Of a DNA stretch of 49,545 nucleotides, positions 40,895 to 49,545 are shown one piece after another. Numbering within the stretch: position 1 is the stretch's first letter; each line of letters begins with the position of its first letter. The translations under genes and the position numbers were made by a program. Under the pieces are notes generated by a model. The model searched no databases and was not told where the DNA came from. It saw only the letters and a list, made by a program, of their open reading frames with translations. The stretch comes from Chloroflexota bacterium. Lineage in GTDB: Bacteria; Chloroflexota; Dormibacteria; CF-121. The DNA is taken from the NCBI GenBank assembly GCA_005881715.1, contig VBEE01000032.1:1-49545 (forward strand), read 5' to 3'.

Positions 40895-43765
40895 ATGTTC
40901 CAGGAAGTCTCCACGCGCGCCAACTTCCCCGAGATGGAAAAGGACGTGCGCCGCTTCTGGAAAGAGAAGGACATCTTCGCCCGAAGCGTCAAACAGCGGG
41001 AGGGTAGGCCCTTTTTCGTCTTCTACGAAGGCCCGCCCACGGCCAACGGCCTTCCCGGCATCCATCATGTGCTGGCCCGCGCGATGAAGGATCTCTTTCC
41101 CCGCTACAAGACCATGCGCGGATTCCACTCCGAACGTAAAGGTGGCTGGGACACCCACGGGCTGCCGGTCGAGATCGAAGTCGAGAAGACGCTGAAACTC
41201 AACGGCAAGCAGGACATCGAGCGGTACGGCATCGAAGCGTTCAACAAGCTCTGCCGGCAGAGCGTCTTTGAGTACATCGACGAGTGGGCGCAGATGACCG
41301 AGCAGATGGGGTTCTGGGTCGATCTCGAGCACGCGTATCGCACCTATGACTCGTCGTACATGGAATCGGTCTGGTGGATCCTCAAGCAGCTCTGGGACAA
41401 GCAGCTGCTCTACCAGGGGTTCAAAGTCGTTCCCTATTGTCCGCATGACGCAACCCCGCTCTCCAGCCATGAGCTCGCCCTCGGATATCAGGACAACATC
41501 GAAGACCCCTCGGTCTACGTCAAATTCGAACTCGAAGACGAACCAAAGACCTACTTCCTGGCCTGGACGACCACCCCGTGGACGCTCCCGGGGAACGTTG
41601 CCCTGGCGGTCGGCCTCGACATCCCGTACGTGCGGGTGCGGCAGGGCGACGAGCGGTACATCCTGGCGAAGGCGCGCCTCTCCATCCTGCAGGGCGACTA
41701 CGAGGTGGAGGCCGAGATCGATGCCCGGAGCTTGCTGGGCAAGCGCTACAAGCCCCTCTACCGGTACTTGATCCCGGACAAGCCGGCATTCTTCGTGGTC
41801 GATGCGGATTTCGTCTCGGTCGAGGACGGCACCGGCATCGTCCATACCGCCGCCGCCTATGGCGTCGATGACCTCGAACTCTGCTTGAAGAAAGGGATCC
41901 CGGTGCGCCACGTGGTCGATCTGCAAGGCCGGTTCAAGTCGGAAGTCGAGCCCTTTGCCGGCATGTTTGTGAAGAAAGCCGACCCCAAGATCATCGAAGA
42001 CCTGCAGCAGCGCGGACTGATGTATCGGGCGGAGACCATCCGGCATACCTATCCCTTCTGCTGGCGATGCGGCACACCCCTCCTCTACTACGCGGTGACC
42101 TCCTGGTTCATCAAGACCACGGCGGTAAAGGAGCAACTGCTTCGCAACAACAACGCGGTCAACTGGGTGCCGTCCTACATCAAGAGCGGCCGGATGGGAA
42201 ACTGGCTGGAGACCCTGGTTGATTGGTCGCTCTCTCGGTGGCGTTATTGGGGCACGCCCTTACCGGTGTGGGTCTGCGAGCAGTGCGACGAACGCCGCTG
42301 TGTCGGATCGGTCGCCGAGTTGGGCCTGACCTTGAAGGACGACCTTCACCGGCCGTACATCGACCGGGTGACGCTCCCCTGTCAGAAGTGCGGCGGCGTC
42401 ATGCGGAGGGTCGCCGACCTGATCGACGTCTGGTTCGATTCCGGCGCGATGCCGGTCGCGCAGTTTCACTACCCCTTCGAAAACGCCGAGACCTTCCGGA
42501 AGCGATTCCCCGCGGACTTCATTTCGGAAGGGCTCGACCAGACCCGGGGGTGGTTCTACAGCCTGCTGGCGATTGCCACCATGTTGTTCGACCAGCCCGC
42601 CTACCAGAACGTGATCTGCACCAACCTGGTTCTCGACAAGTCCGGCCGCAAGATGAGCAAGTCGTTGAAGAACACCGTCGATCCGATCGAGATCATGTCG
42701 AAGTTTGGTGCCGATGCGACGCGCTGGTACTTCTATTCCGCCGTGGCGGTCGGCAACGAGTACCGATTCGATCCGGCCGCGGTCCAGGATGTGGTGCGCC
42801 GATTCGTCCTGATCCTCTGGAATACTTACGGGTTCTTCACGAACTACGCTCGGCTCGACGGGTTCGACCCCGGCCAGCCGGCGGCCGCAGCGAGCCAACG
42901 GGCGGTGCTCGACCGCTGGCTATTGGCCGAGCTGTCCGCGGTGATCAGCGACGTGGGGGCCGCGCTCGATGCCTACGACCCAACGACGGCGGCGCGCCGG
43001 TTGGAAGCGTTCGTCCTGGATATCTCGCAGTGGTATGTGCGGCGATCGCGACGCCGATTCTGGAAGTCGGAGTCGGACTCGGACAAGCGGAGCGCCTACC
43101 AGACGCTGTACGAGGTCCTGATCATGACCGCGCAATTGCTGGCCCCGTTCATGCCCTTCCTGTCCGAAGCCATCTACCGCAACCTTGCCCCGGGCAAAGC
43201 CGGGGTGCCCGAGAGCGTCCACCTGAGTGACTGGCCGGTGGCCCCGGGGGACTGGTCGGACGACGAGCTGCGCCGGCAGATGTCGGCGGTCCGGCGGCTG
43301 GTCGCCGGCGGGCTCGCCGCCCGAAACGCCGCCGGCATCAAGGTCCGCCAGCCGCTGCGTACGGTCACCATCGCCGAGCGGCCGCTGAGCCGCGATCTGG
43401 AAGCCATCCTGCTCGAAGAGCTGAATATCAAGGCGGCCCGCTACCAGGGCGACGGCGGCGGGCTGACCCTCGACACCGAGATCAGCGAGGAGCTGAAGCT
43501 CGAGGGCCTGGCCCGGGACCTGGTTCGCAAGATTCAGGAGCTTCGCAAGCAGTCCGGCTTTGCGGTAGAAGACCGGATCCGGCTTTTCTACCAGGGCGAC
43601 GGGATCCTGGCCGAGGCGCTCGAGCGCTGGCGCGATTACATCAGCACCGAAACGCTGGCGGTGGCCGTGGCGCGCGGCCAGGCGCCCGAAGGAGCCTCAA
43701 CCCAGACGCTTCAGATCGAGGGGCACGACCTCCAGGTGAGCGTCGTCAGGGTGGCGGCCCGCTGA
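40895..43765 (+). CDS. ileS: Isoleucyl-tRNA synthetase, type 2
   Basis: Charges tRNA-Ile. Class I signatures are GIHH (HIGH) in TANGLPGIHHVLAR near 50 and KMSKS in GRKMSKSLKN near 588. GGWDTHGLPVEIEVEK near 87 and YCPHDATPLSSHE near 183 are typical of the eukaryote-like type 2 branch (type 1 usually reads GWDCHGLP), and the C-terminal zinc finger of type 1 is missing. The editing domain is about 200-400 (TTTPWTLPGNVALAVG). 956 residues. Type 2 enzymes are less sensitive to mupirocin in known cases. No T-box is visible upstream. Confidence 0.97.
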   Translation: MFQEVSTRANFPEMEKDVRRFWKEKDIFARSVKQREGRPFFVFYEGPPTANGLPGIHHVLARAMKDLFPRYKTMRGFHSERKGGWDTHGLPVEIEVEKTLKLNGKQDIERYGIEAFNKLCRQSVFEYIDEWAQMTEQMGFWVDLEHAYRTYDSSYMESVWWILKQLWDKQLLYQGFKVVPYCPHDATPLSSHELALGYQDNIEDPSVYVKFELEDEPKTYFLAWTTTPWTLPGNVALAVGLDIPYVRVRQGDERYILAKARLSILQGDYEVEAEIDARSLLGKRYKPLYRYLIPDKPAFFVVDADFVSVEDGTGIVHTAAAYGVDDLELCLKKGIPVRHVVDLQGRFKSEVEPFAGMFVKKADPKIIEDLQQRGLMYRAETIRHTYPFCWRCGTPLLYYAVTSWFIKTTAVKEQLLRNNNAVNWVPSYIKSGRMGNWLETLVDWSLSRWRYWGTPLPVWVCEQCDERRCVGSVAELGLTLKDDLHRPYIDRVTLPCQKCGGVMRRVADLIDVWFDSGAMPVAQFHYPFENAETFRKRFPADFISEGLDQTRGWFYSLLAIATMLFDQPAYQNVICTNLVLDKSGRKMSKSLKNTVDPIEIMSKFGADATRWYFYSAVAVGNEYRFDPAAVQDVVRRFVLILWNTYGFFTNYARLDGFDPGQPAAAASQRAVLDRWLLAELSAVISDVGAALDAYDPTTAARRLEAFVLDISQWYVRRSRRRFWKSESDSDKRSAYQTLYEVLIMTAQLLAPFMPFLSEAIYRNLAPGKAGVPESVHLSDWPVAPGDWSDDELRRQMSAVRRLVAGGLAARNAAGIKVRQPLRTVTIAERPLSRDLEAILLEELNIKAARYQGDGGGLTLDTEISEELKLEGLARDLVRKIQELRKQSGFAVEDRIRLFYQGDGILAEALERWRDYISTETLAVAVARGQAPEGASTQTLQIEGHDLQVSVVRVAAR

Positions 43766-44241
43766 GCCGGCTCCGCAGCTACCTCCTGCTAGCGGCGATC
43801 GCCACCGCTGTGATCGTCGTTGATCGGGTGACGAAAATCGTGGTCGAACAGCGCTTTGGCGTCCCCTATGGCCCCCGCGAGATCATCGACCACGTCCTTT
43901 TCCTGACCGTCACCCGGAACGCGGGGGCTGCCTTCAGACTCTTCCAGACCTTCACGCTGGGCTTCCTCCTGATCTCGGCGGTGGTCATCGTCGGCATCCT
44001 TATCTATTACTGGCGGCTGCCGCCTCATGACTGGCCGGCGCGGCTGGGGTTGGCGCTCGTGCTCGGCGGCGCCATCGCCAACGCCTACGATCGTGGCGTC
44101 AAGGGCTCGGTGATCGATTTCATCCAGGTTCCGCACTGGCCGATTTTCAACGTCGCCGACTCGGCGATCACCGTCGGGGTCGCGGTCCTCCTCCTGGGCA
44201 CGGTCTGGCGGGGTGGCCGGCCCCGGCCGCGGCGCGCGTGA
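43762..44241 (+). CDS. lspA: Signal peptidase II, probable CTG start
   Basis: Aspartyl protease that removes lipoprotein signal peptides. Active-site motifs: NAYDRGVKGSVIDF (first Asp) and FNVADSAITVGV (second Asp); VTRNAGAAFRLF is the conserved loop. Four membrane helices are expected. The first, SYLLLAAIATAVIVVDRVTK, begins upstream of the only standard start (GTG 43810), which would cut it. CTG 43762 overlaps the ileS stop (CTGA), keeps helix one intact and gives a normal 159 residues. rluD follows with a 4-nt overlap, the usual lspA-rluD order. Confidence 0.9.
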   Translation: MSRLRSYLLLAAIATAVIVVDRVTKIVVEQRFGVPYGPREIIDHVLFLTVTRNAGAAFRLFQTFTLGFLLISAVVIVGILIYYWRLPPHDWPARLGLALVLGGAIANAYDRGVKGSVIDFIQVPHWPIFNVADSAITVGVAVLLLGTVWRGGRPRPRRA

Positions 44242-45149
44242 GCGAGGTTGGACACCATACCGTCCCGGTCGACGCCCCGCGACTCGACCAGTACCTGGCC
44301 GGCTTGCTCAGCGGACAGAGCCGAAACCGGGTCCAACGGCTGATCGCCGACGGGCATGTCCGGGTCAACGATGGTGCGGCCCGGGCCGGGCTGCGCCTCC
44401 GCAAGGGAGATCGGCTTAGCTGGGAGCTGCCGCCGACAACGCCCAGCCGGCTCCAGGCCGAAGCCATGGACCTCCGCGTGCTTTACGAGGACGACGACCT
44501 GGTCGTCATCGACAAACCGGCCGGGCTGGTGGTGCACCCGGGACCCGGACATGCCACCGGCACGCTGGTTCATGGGTTGCTGGCCCGCGGTGCCGGATGG
44601 TCGACCATCGGTGGCGCCGAGCGGCCCGGCATCGTCCACCGGCTCGACCGTGACACATCCGGCCTGATCGTGGTCGCGCGCAATGATGCGACGCATCGCG
44701 CGCTCACCCGCCAGCTGCAGCAACGGCTGATGACCCGTCGCTACCGGGCGATCGCGGTGGGTGAGGTGGCCGATCCAGCGGCGCGGATCGAGGCGCCCAT
44801 CGGCCGCGACGTCAAGCACCGGCAACGGATGGTGGTGGTGGCCGGGGGTCGGGAAGCGATCACGGAATTCATCCGGCTGGGTGTTGCCGGTGGCCACTCA
44901 CTGCTCCAGGTCTCGCTCACCACCGGACGCACGCATCAGATCCGCGTCCATCTCGCGTTCATCAAGCACCCGGTGCTCGGCGACCCGGTCTACGGGCACC
45001 GTTCGCCGCTGATCGGAAGGCCCGCGCTGCACGCCGAGACGCTCACCCTCCGGCATCCGCGCACCGGGAAATCGATGACCTGGCAGGCCGCGCCGCCGGA
45101 GGATTTCGAACTGGCGTGGAACTCGCTGAGTGTCCGTACAATGCGGTGA
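44238..45149 (+). CDS. rluD: Ribosomal large subunit pseudouridine synthase D family
   Basis: Isomerises uridines in 23S rRNA helix 69. N-terminal S4 RNA-binding domain (RLDQYLAGLLSGQSRNRVQRLI, read in parts, residues 15-36) and the catalytic domain with VIDKPAGLVVHPGPGH near 88, the active Asp in IVHRLDRDTSGLIVVA near 132, and LLQVSLTTGRTHQIRVHLA near 222. 303 residues. RluA/RluC paralogues share these motifs; gene order after lspA favours RluD. Confidence 0.93.
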   Translation: MSEVGHHTVPVDAPRLDQYLAGLLSGQSRNRVQRLIADGHVRVNDGAARAGLRLRKGDRLSWELPPTTPSRLQAEAMDLRVLYEDDDLVVIDKPAGLVVHPGPGHATGTLVHGLLARGAGWSTIGGAERPGIVHRLDRDTSGLIVVARNDATHRALTRQLQQRLMTRRYRAIAVGEVADPAARIEAPIGRDVKHRQRMVVVAGGREAITEFIRLGVAGGHSLLQVSLTTGRTHQIRVHLAFIKHPVLGDPVYGHRSPLIGRPALHAETLTLRHPRTGKSMTWQAAPPEDFELAWNSLSVRTMR

Positions 45150-45163
45150 TCAGCAGAGATCAG

Positions 45164-45751
45164 ATGAGTCAGTCCGCGCAAGGGCTCTTGATCGTGATTT
45201 CGGGTCCAAGCGGAGTGGGGAAGGATACCGTCCTGCGCCGCCTGTTCGAGCTGGCTCCCCATCTCAAGTATTCCGTGTCCTACACGACGCGGCCACCCCG
45301 TCCGGGCGAGGTCGACGGACATAGCTATACGTTCGTGAGTGAGCCGGAATTCCTGCGGCTGATCGAGCAGAAGGAGTTCCTGGAATGGGCCAAGGTCTAC
45401 GACCACTATTACGGGACGTCGCGCCGCCGGGTGGAGGAGGCGCTCAACCGGGGCGAGGACATCATTCTCAAAATCGACGTGCAGGGGGCGTCGTTCGTCC
45501 GCAAGCGCAAACCCGACGGCCTGTTCATCTTCATCACGCCGCCCTCGACGCAGGAGCTGCTCAGCCGGCTGACCGGCCGCAATACCGAGTCGCCCACGGC
45601 GCTTGCCGTCCGGCAAAAGGAGGCCCTGATCGAGCTTGGCCTGGCGAAAGACTACGAGCACGTGGTCTGCAACCGTGATGTCGACGAGACGGCGCGCGAG
45701 ATCCTGGCGATGATTGCCGCCGAGCACGAACGCCGCAAGACACGGGTATGA
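45164..45751 (+). CDS. gmk: Guanylate kinase
   Basis: Phosphorylates GMP to GDP. P-loop ISGPSGVGKDTVLRRL near residue 12, GMP-binding SYTTRPPRPGEVDGHSYTFVS near 40-60 (in parts), YGTSRRRVEEAL near 85, and IDVQGASFVRKR near 105. ATG 45164 gives the usual N-terminus; an earlier in-frame ATG 45116 lies in rluD and adds an unconserved leader. The omega subunit gene rpoZ, often next to gmk, is not between gmk and coaBC. Confidence 0.95.
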   Translation: MSQSAQGLLIVISGPSGVGKDTVLRRLFELAPHLKYSVSYTTRPPRPGEVDGHSYTFVSEPEFLRLIEQKEFLEWAKVYDHYYGTSRRRVEEALNRGEDIILKIDVQGASFVRKRKPDGLFIFITPPSTQELLSRLTGRNTESPTALAVRQKEALIELGLAKDYEHVVCNRDVDETAREILAMIAAEHERRKTRV

Positions 45752-46950
45752 CGGAGGGGCGCCTGCAGGGACGCCGCGTCGTCGTCGGGATCGGCGGTGG
45801 GATCGCCGGGTACAAGGCGATCGAGGTCATTCGGCTCCTGACCGACGCTGGCGCGCAGGTGCGGGTGATGATGACGCCCGAGGCAACGCGCTTCGTGACG
45901 CCGCTCACTCTCGAAGCCCTGTCGAACCACCCGGTCGCCGCCGACTGGCTTAACGCCCAGGGTGCGGGAGAGAGCCATATCGCGCTGGCCGAGTGGGGCG
46001 AACTGATTGCCATCGTGCCGGCGACCGCGAACGGCCTCGCCAAGCTCGCGCTCGGGATCGCGGATGAGATCGTGTCGGGGACGGTGCTCGCCAGCCGCGC
46101 TCCGCTGCTGGTCGCCCCCGCCATGAACGACCTCATGTACACACACCTGAAGACCCAGGATCACCTCAAGGCACTGCGGGCCCGCCGTACGGTAGTTGTT
46201 GAACCCGGAACCGGCCGTCTGGCCTCCGGCAAATCGGGCGTCGGGCGGCTGGCCGCACCGGAGCGGATCGTCGCCGCCATCGAGGCGGTTCTGGCGGATC
46301 GCCGCAATCTGGAGGGGCTTCGGGTGGTCGTCAGCGCCGGCGGCACCAGGGAACCTGTCGATCCAGTCCGTTACGTCGGAAACTTTTCGAGCGGCAAGAT
46401 GGGGCGTGCCCTGGCCGAGACAGCGGCGGCGCGCGGAGCGGACGTCACCCTGGTCACGACGGTTCCGACGAATCCGGAGGGGATCACCGAAGTCGCCGTG
46501 ACGAGTGCCGCTGAGATGCTCACGGCGCTCAAGACGGCCTGTGCCGGCGCCGATGTGCTGGTGATGGCGGCCGCGGTGGCGGACTATGCGCCGGACAAGG
46601 TCGCGGCCTCGAAGCTGCGGCGCACCGATCAACCGATCGATCTGCACCTTCGCCCGAACGTGGACGTTCTGAAATCGTTGGGCCCCCGCCGCGGCTTGTT
46701 TCGGGTCGGCTTTGCCGCAGAGACCGAGGACCTGCGCGCCCAGGCCCAGCAGAAGCTGGCGCAAAAACACCTGGACCTGATGGTTGCGAACCAGATCGGG
46801 GTTGACGGCCAGGGCCTGGCGAGCGATTTCAACGCGGTCACCATCGTCTCGCCGTCGGGCGTGGTTGCCGAAGTGCCCCGCCTGCCAAAGTGGGAGGTGG
46901 CCGGTCGGATCTGGGATGCTATCGATGCCGCTCGTAACCGCGCCGGCTGA
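45748..46950 (+). CDS. coaBC: Bifunctional phosphopantothenoylcysteine decarboxylase/synthetase
   Basis: Two steps of coenzyme A synthesis. The N-terminal CoaC flavoprotein domain (1-190) has GIGGGIAGYKAIEVIR, the active His in ESHIALAEWG near 75 and the substrate clamp APAMNDLMY near 127. The CoaB domain (190-400) has VVSAGGTREPVDPVRYVGNFSSGKMG near 192-217 (in parts), MAAAVADYAP near 270 and FAAETEDL near 325. 400 residues. It starts on the gmk stop (ATGA) and overlaps priA. Confidence 0.96.
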   Translation: MTEGRLQGRRVVVGIGGGIAGYKAIEVIRLLTDAGAQVRVMMTPEATRFVTPLTLEALSNHPVAADWLNAQGAGESHIALAEWGELIAIVPATANGLAKLALGIADEIVSGTVLASRAPLLVAPAMNDLMYTHLKTQDHLKALRARRTVVVEPGTGRLASGKSGVGRLAAPERIVAAIEAVLADRRNLEGLRVVVSAGGTREPVDPVRYVGNFSSGKMGRALAETAAARGADVTLVTTVPTNPEGITEVAVTSAAEMLTALKTACAGADVLVMAAAVADYAPDKVAASKLRRTDQPIDLHLRPNVDVLKSLGPRRGLFRVGFAAETEDLRAQAQQKLAQKHLDLMVANQIGVDGQGLASDFNAVTIVSPSGVVAEVPRLPKWEVAGRIWDAIDAARNRAG

Positions 46951-48952
46951 CCCCGGGCTGCGCTCGGTGGCGCATGTGGCCGTGGAGGCCCGGGTCGGCA
47001 GCGTGAGTGGCCTCTTTGATTACGCCGTGCCGGATGATCTGACCGGCGTGATCGAGGTCGGTCACCGGGTGCGTGTCCCGTTCGGAAAACGGACCGTGAC
47101 CGGCTTCGTGTACGCATTGGACACGGCGCCGGCGGTGCTCGAGTTGAAGCCGATCGAGGCGTTGGTGGACGCCGAGCCGGTGCTGCCGCCGGTGCTGATC
47201 GAGCTCGCGGGATTTGTCGCCGCGCACTACGTGGTGCCGCTGGATGAAGTGATTCGCGCCATCGTCCCCCCGCGGGTGCGCGCCGTCGTGCGACGAACCG
47301 TCAAGCGTCGCCGGCAGAGTCGGATCCTGCGGCAGGCAACCGGGGTCCCGACAGCGAGCGACATCCAGCTCGAGCCAGCGCAACAGGCGGCAAAGGAACG
47401 GATCGCCGTCGCCCTGGGCCGCCAGGAGGGCCAGGTGTTCCTGATGCATGGTGTGACCGCCAGCGGGAAGACGGAGGTCTACCTCGCGCTCCTGGCGGAG
47501 GTGCTCGCCGCTGGCGGACAGGGACTCGTTCTGGTCCCGGAGATTGCGCTGACCCCGCAGACGGTGGGACGATTCGGAGCCCGTTTTCCCGGCCGGTTGG
47601 CAGTGCTGCACAGCTCGCTGACCGATGCTGAGCGAGCGGCCGAATGGTGGCGAATCCGGCGAGGCGAGGCCGATATCGTCGTAGGACCGCGGGCCGCGGT
47701 TTTCGCCCCGCTGCCGCGGCTCCGCTTGATCGTGATCGATGAGGAGGAGTCGTCCGCCTTCAAGCAGGAGCGCATCCCCCGGTACCACGCACCAACCGTG
47801 GCCCGCTGGCTGGCCCATCGGACCCAATCGGTTTTGATCCTGGGCAGCGCCACGCCGAGTGTGGTCGCCTACGCCGCCGCCTTGTCCGGCCGCGCGCACC
47901 TGCTCGAGCTACCACACCGCGCCCAGGGCCGGCCGTTGCCGCCGGTGACGGTGGTCGACATGCGAAAGGAGATCGCGACCCGGCATTTCAGCCCCCTCAG
48001 CCAGGAGCTCCAGGCCGCCATGGCTGGATCACTGGAACGCCGCGAGCAATCGATTCTCTTTTTGAACCGCCGCGGCCTGGCGACCTTCGTCCTGTGCCGC
48101 GATTGCGGCCAGGTGCGCGAGTGCGCGCACTGTAGCGTGGCGCTCGTCTACCACGCGGCCCTGGGCCGGCTGCAGTGCCATTACTGCGGCAGCAGCGAGC
48201 CAATGCCGCGCCGCTGCCCCGCCTGCGGCAGCCGTTTCATCAAAAGCTTCGGTGTCGGCACCGAGCGCATCGAGCAAGAGGTGCGATCCCTGTTTCCATC
48301 CTCGCGGGTGGTTCGACTCGATCGGGACGTGATGAAGACGCCGGATGCCGCCGATCTGGTCTTTGATCAGATGCTCTCCGGCGATGCGGACGTGCTGGTG
48401 GGCACCCAGATGGTGGCGAAGGGGCTTGACCTGCCCCGGGTTACCACGGTCGGCGTGGTCAACGCGGATACCAGCCTGCATTTCCCCGATTACCGTTCGT
48501 CGGAGCGGACCTTCAGCCTGCTCACTCAGGTGGCGGGGCGCGCCGGCAGAGGGACACGGGCCTCGGGCGTGTTCATCCAGACCTACACGCCGGACCATCC
48601 GGCGGTTCGGCACGCGCAACATCACGACTACCGGGGCTTTTACCGCGAGGAGCTCGAGGTGCGGCGGAGCTACCGATTTCCCCCGTTCGGCGAGCTGATC
48701 GTCGCCACCTATGGCCATCGCGACGAGGCGCGCGCGGAGGGGGAAGCGCGGTCGGCAGTCGAACAGCTGTCTGCTACAATCGGCCTGCTCAATTTGGGAG
48801 ATATCGAGGTGCTGGGACCTTCTCCCGCGTTTGTGTACCGCCTCAAGGATGAGTTTCGGTTCGAGGTGACGCTCAAGGGGACCGATCTGCAACGGCTGGG
48901 AGAGCGGTTACCGCGCGGTCGGGGCTGGAGCCTCGATGTGGACCCGATGTAG
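46925..48952 (+). CDS. priA: Primosomal replication helicase PriA
   Basis: Restarts stalled replication forks. N-terminal 3'-DNA-binding domain (1-105), Walker A GVTASGKTEVYLAL near 180, PEIALTPQT, GPRAAVFAPLPRL near 258, then the Walker B segment VIDEEESSAFKQER where most PriA proteins have DEEHD. The zinc-binding insert has eight Cys (CRDCGQVRECAHC, CHYCG, CPACG) near 395-440. Helicase lobe 2 has GTQMVAKGLDLPRV and QVAGRAGRG. ATG 46925 lies inside coaBC and gives 675 residues; the frame extends further upstream but only in shadow. Confidence 0.95.
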   Translation: MPLVTAPADPGLRSVAHVAVEARVGSVSGLFDYAVPDDLTGVIEVGHRVRVPFGKRTVTGFVYALDTAPAVLELKPIEALVDAEPVLPPVLIELAGFVAAHYVVPLDEVIRAIVPPRVRAVVRRTVKRRRQSRILRQATGVPTASDIQLEPAQQAAKERIAVALGRQEGQVFLMHGVTASGKTEVYLALLAEVLAAGGQGLVLVPEIALTPQTVGRFGARFPGRLAVLHSSLTDAERAAEWWRIRRGEADIVVGPRAAVFAPLPRLRLIVIDEEESSAFKQERIPRYHAPTVARWLAHRTQSVLILGSATPSVVAYAAALSGRAHLLELPHRAQGRPLPPVTVVDMRKEIATRHFSPLSQELQAAMAGSLERREQSILFLNRRGLATFVLCRDCGQVRECAHCSVALVYHAALGRLQCHYCGSSEPMPRRCPACGSRFIKSFGVGTERIEQEVRSLFPSSRVVRLDRDVMKTPDAADLVFDQMLSGDADVLVGTQMVAKGLDLPRVTTVGVVNADTSLHFPDYRSSERTFSLLTQVAGRAGRGTRASGVFIQTYTPDHPAVRHAQHHDYRGFYREELEVRRSYRFPPFGELIVATYGHRDEARAEGEARSAVEQLSATIGLLNLGDIEVLGPSPAFVYRLKDEFRFEVTLKGTDLQRLGERLPRGRGWSLDVDPM

Positions 48953-48959
48953 GCAGACC

Positions 48960-49463
48960 ATGGCTGTGCTTCCCATCCTCACCCAGGAGTCTCCGATCCT
49001 TCGCCAGAAGGCGAAACGAGTTCCGCGCGTCGACAGCAGCATTCGGAAACTCATCGACGACATGGTCGATACCATGGTCGCGGCGCCGGGCGTCGGCCTG
49101 GCAGCCCCGCAGGTCGGGGTTGGTCTCCGCGTGGTCGTGATCAAGACGGATACCAACCTGCACACGCTGATCAACCCCGAGATGGTGAAGTGGGAGGGCG
49201 AGCAGATCGGTCTGGAAGGCTGCCTGTCGATCCCCGGGTACGTGGGTGAGGTCAAGCGCTACATGCAGGTGGTGGCACGCGGGCTCAACCGACACGGCAA
49301 GTCGGTGAAGATCAAGGGGGACGCGCTGCTTGCTCGTGCCATCCAGCACGAGATCGACCACATCGACGGCATTCTCTTCACGGACCGCCTGACCAGCCTT
49401 GAAACGCTGCGAAAAGTCGAACCGCAAGACCAGGAGAAGGAAGCGGAACTCGTCGGCGCGTAG
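48960..49463 (+). CDS. def: Peptide deformylase
   Basis: Removes the formyl group from nascent N-terminal Met. All three motifs are present: GVGLAAPQVGVGLR near 43, EGCLSIPGYVG near 88 (metal Cys), and QHEIDHIDGILFTDR near 130 (two metal His and the catalytic Glu). 167 residues. ATG 48960 is 8 nt after the priA stop. fmt follows, giving the usual priA-def-fmt order. Confidence 0.97.
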   Translation: MAVLPILTQESPILRQKAKRVPRVDSSIRKLIDDMVDTMVAAPGVGLAAPQVGVGLRVVVIKTDTNLHTLINPEMVKWEGEQIGLEGCLSIPGYVGEVKRYMQVVARGLNRHGKSVKIKGDALLARAIQHEIDHIDGILFTDRLTSLETLRKVEPQDQEKEAELVGA

Positions 49464-49470
49464 CGACCAC

Positions 49471-49545
49471 CTGCGAATCGTCTTCGCCGGCACAGCGCCA
49501 TTTGCCCAGCCGAGCCTCAGGTCTCTGGTTCAAGCCGGTCATGAT
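49471..49545 (+). CDS. fmt: Methionyl-tRNA formyltransferase, N-terminal fragment
   Basis: Only the first 25 codons are present; the gene runs off the right edge. LRIVFAGTAPFAQPSL matches the standard Fmt start (MRIVFMGTPxFAxPSL). The codon at the expected Met is CTG (49471). The only standard start upstream in frame, TTG 49399, would add a 24-residue Arg/Lys-rich leader inside def, so CTG is the better candidate. Fmt makes the formyl-Met-tRNA whose product def processes. Confidence 0.85.
   Translation, partial: MRIVFAGTAPFAQPSLRSLVQAGHD

Noticed and set aside
45748-45751. rpoZ between gmk and coaBC
   Set aside because: The two genes overlap by 4 nt, leaving no room; rpoZ must be elsewhere.
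1-49545. tRNA genes, CRISPR arrays, insertion sequences, prophage genes
   Set aside because: Looked for by eye on both strands; no cloverleaf with GGTTCGA-type arm, no regularly spaced repeats, and no transposase or integrase motifs were found.

Overview
The window is about 50 kb of GC-rich bacterial chromosome. Genes are tightly packed, often overlap by 4 nt (ATGA/GTGA), and many start with GTG or TTG. Gene content fits a deep-branching Terrabacteria lineage such as Chloroflexota or Dormibacterota: a DUF1290 small basic protein between ftsQ and ftsA, an RNase HIII, a type-2 (eukaryote-like) IleRS, and a nrdR-pgeF-yggS-yggT run after ftsZ. That placement is inference from gene content. No tRNA, rRNA, insertion sequence, prophage or CRISPR array was seen.

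Left part (1-17.2 kb): metabolism. After a truncated membrane protein and a sulfite-oxidase-like molybdoprotein comes a TPP riboswitch controlling cytX-thiD (thiamine precursor uptake and HMP phosphorylation), then an O-methyltransferase. A first 2-oxoacid dehydrogenase E1 pair follows on the plus strand, then a VOC protein, a DppA-like aminopeptidase and trpD. A decarboxylating dehydrogenase is coupled to an aconitase-family hydro-lyase whose swivel domain lies at the N-terminus. Facing them on the minus strand is a four-gene operon E1alpha-E1beta-E2-DRE-TIM acyltransferase. Synthase, hydro-lyase and decarboxylating dehydrogenase together would make a 2-oxoacid chain-elongation module beside enzymes that turn 2-oxoacids into acyl-CoA.

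Middle (17.2-21.8 kb): RNase HIII, an MFS exporter whose 3' end runs into the RNase P RNA gene, and an ECF sigma factor overlapping a membrane-tethered seven-Asp-box protein, a candidate sensor pair.

Right part (21.8-49.5 kb): a near-complete division and cell wall cluster led by a textbook promoter and a MraZ operator: mraZ-rsmH-ftsL-ftsI-murF-mraY-murD-ftsW-murG-murC/mpl-like-murB-ddl-ftsQ-sbp, then a second promoter for ftsA-ftsZ. It continues into nrdR-pgeF-yggS-yggT-ileS-lspA-rluD-gmk-coaBC-priA-def-fmt. murE is absent, and the murC slot holds a ligase with strong Mpl features.

Sequence quality matters here. Reading frames break in cytX, the aconitase gene, the Asp-box gene (twice), ftsW and probably rsmH. 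Several are single missing bases in genes expected to be essential, and the aconitase gene carries a 74-nt exact copy of an upstream part of itself. These look more like read or assembly errors than decay, but each can be tested.
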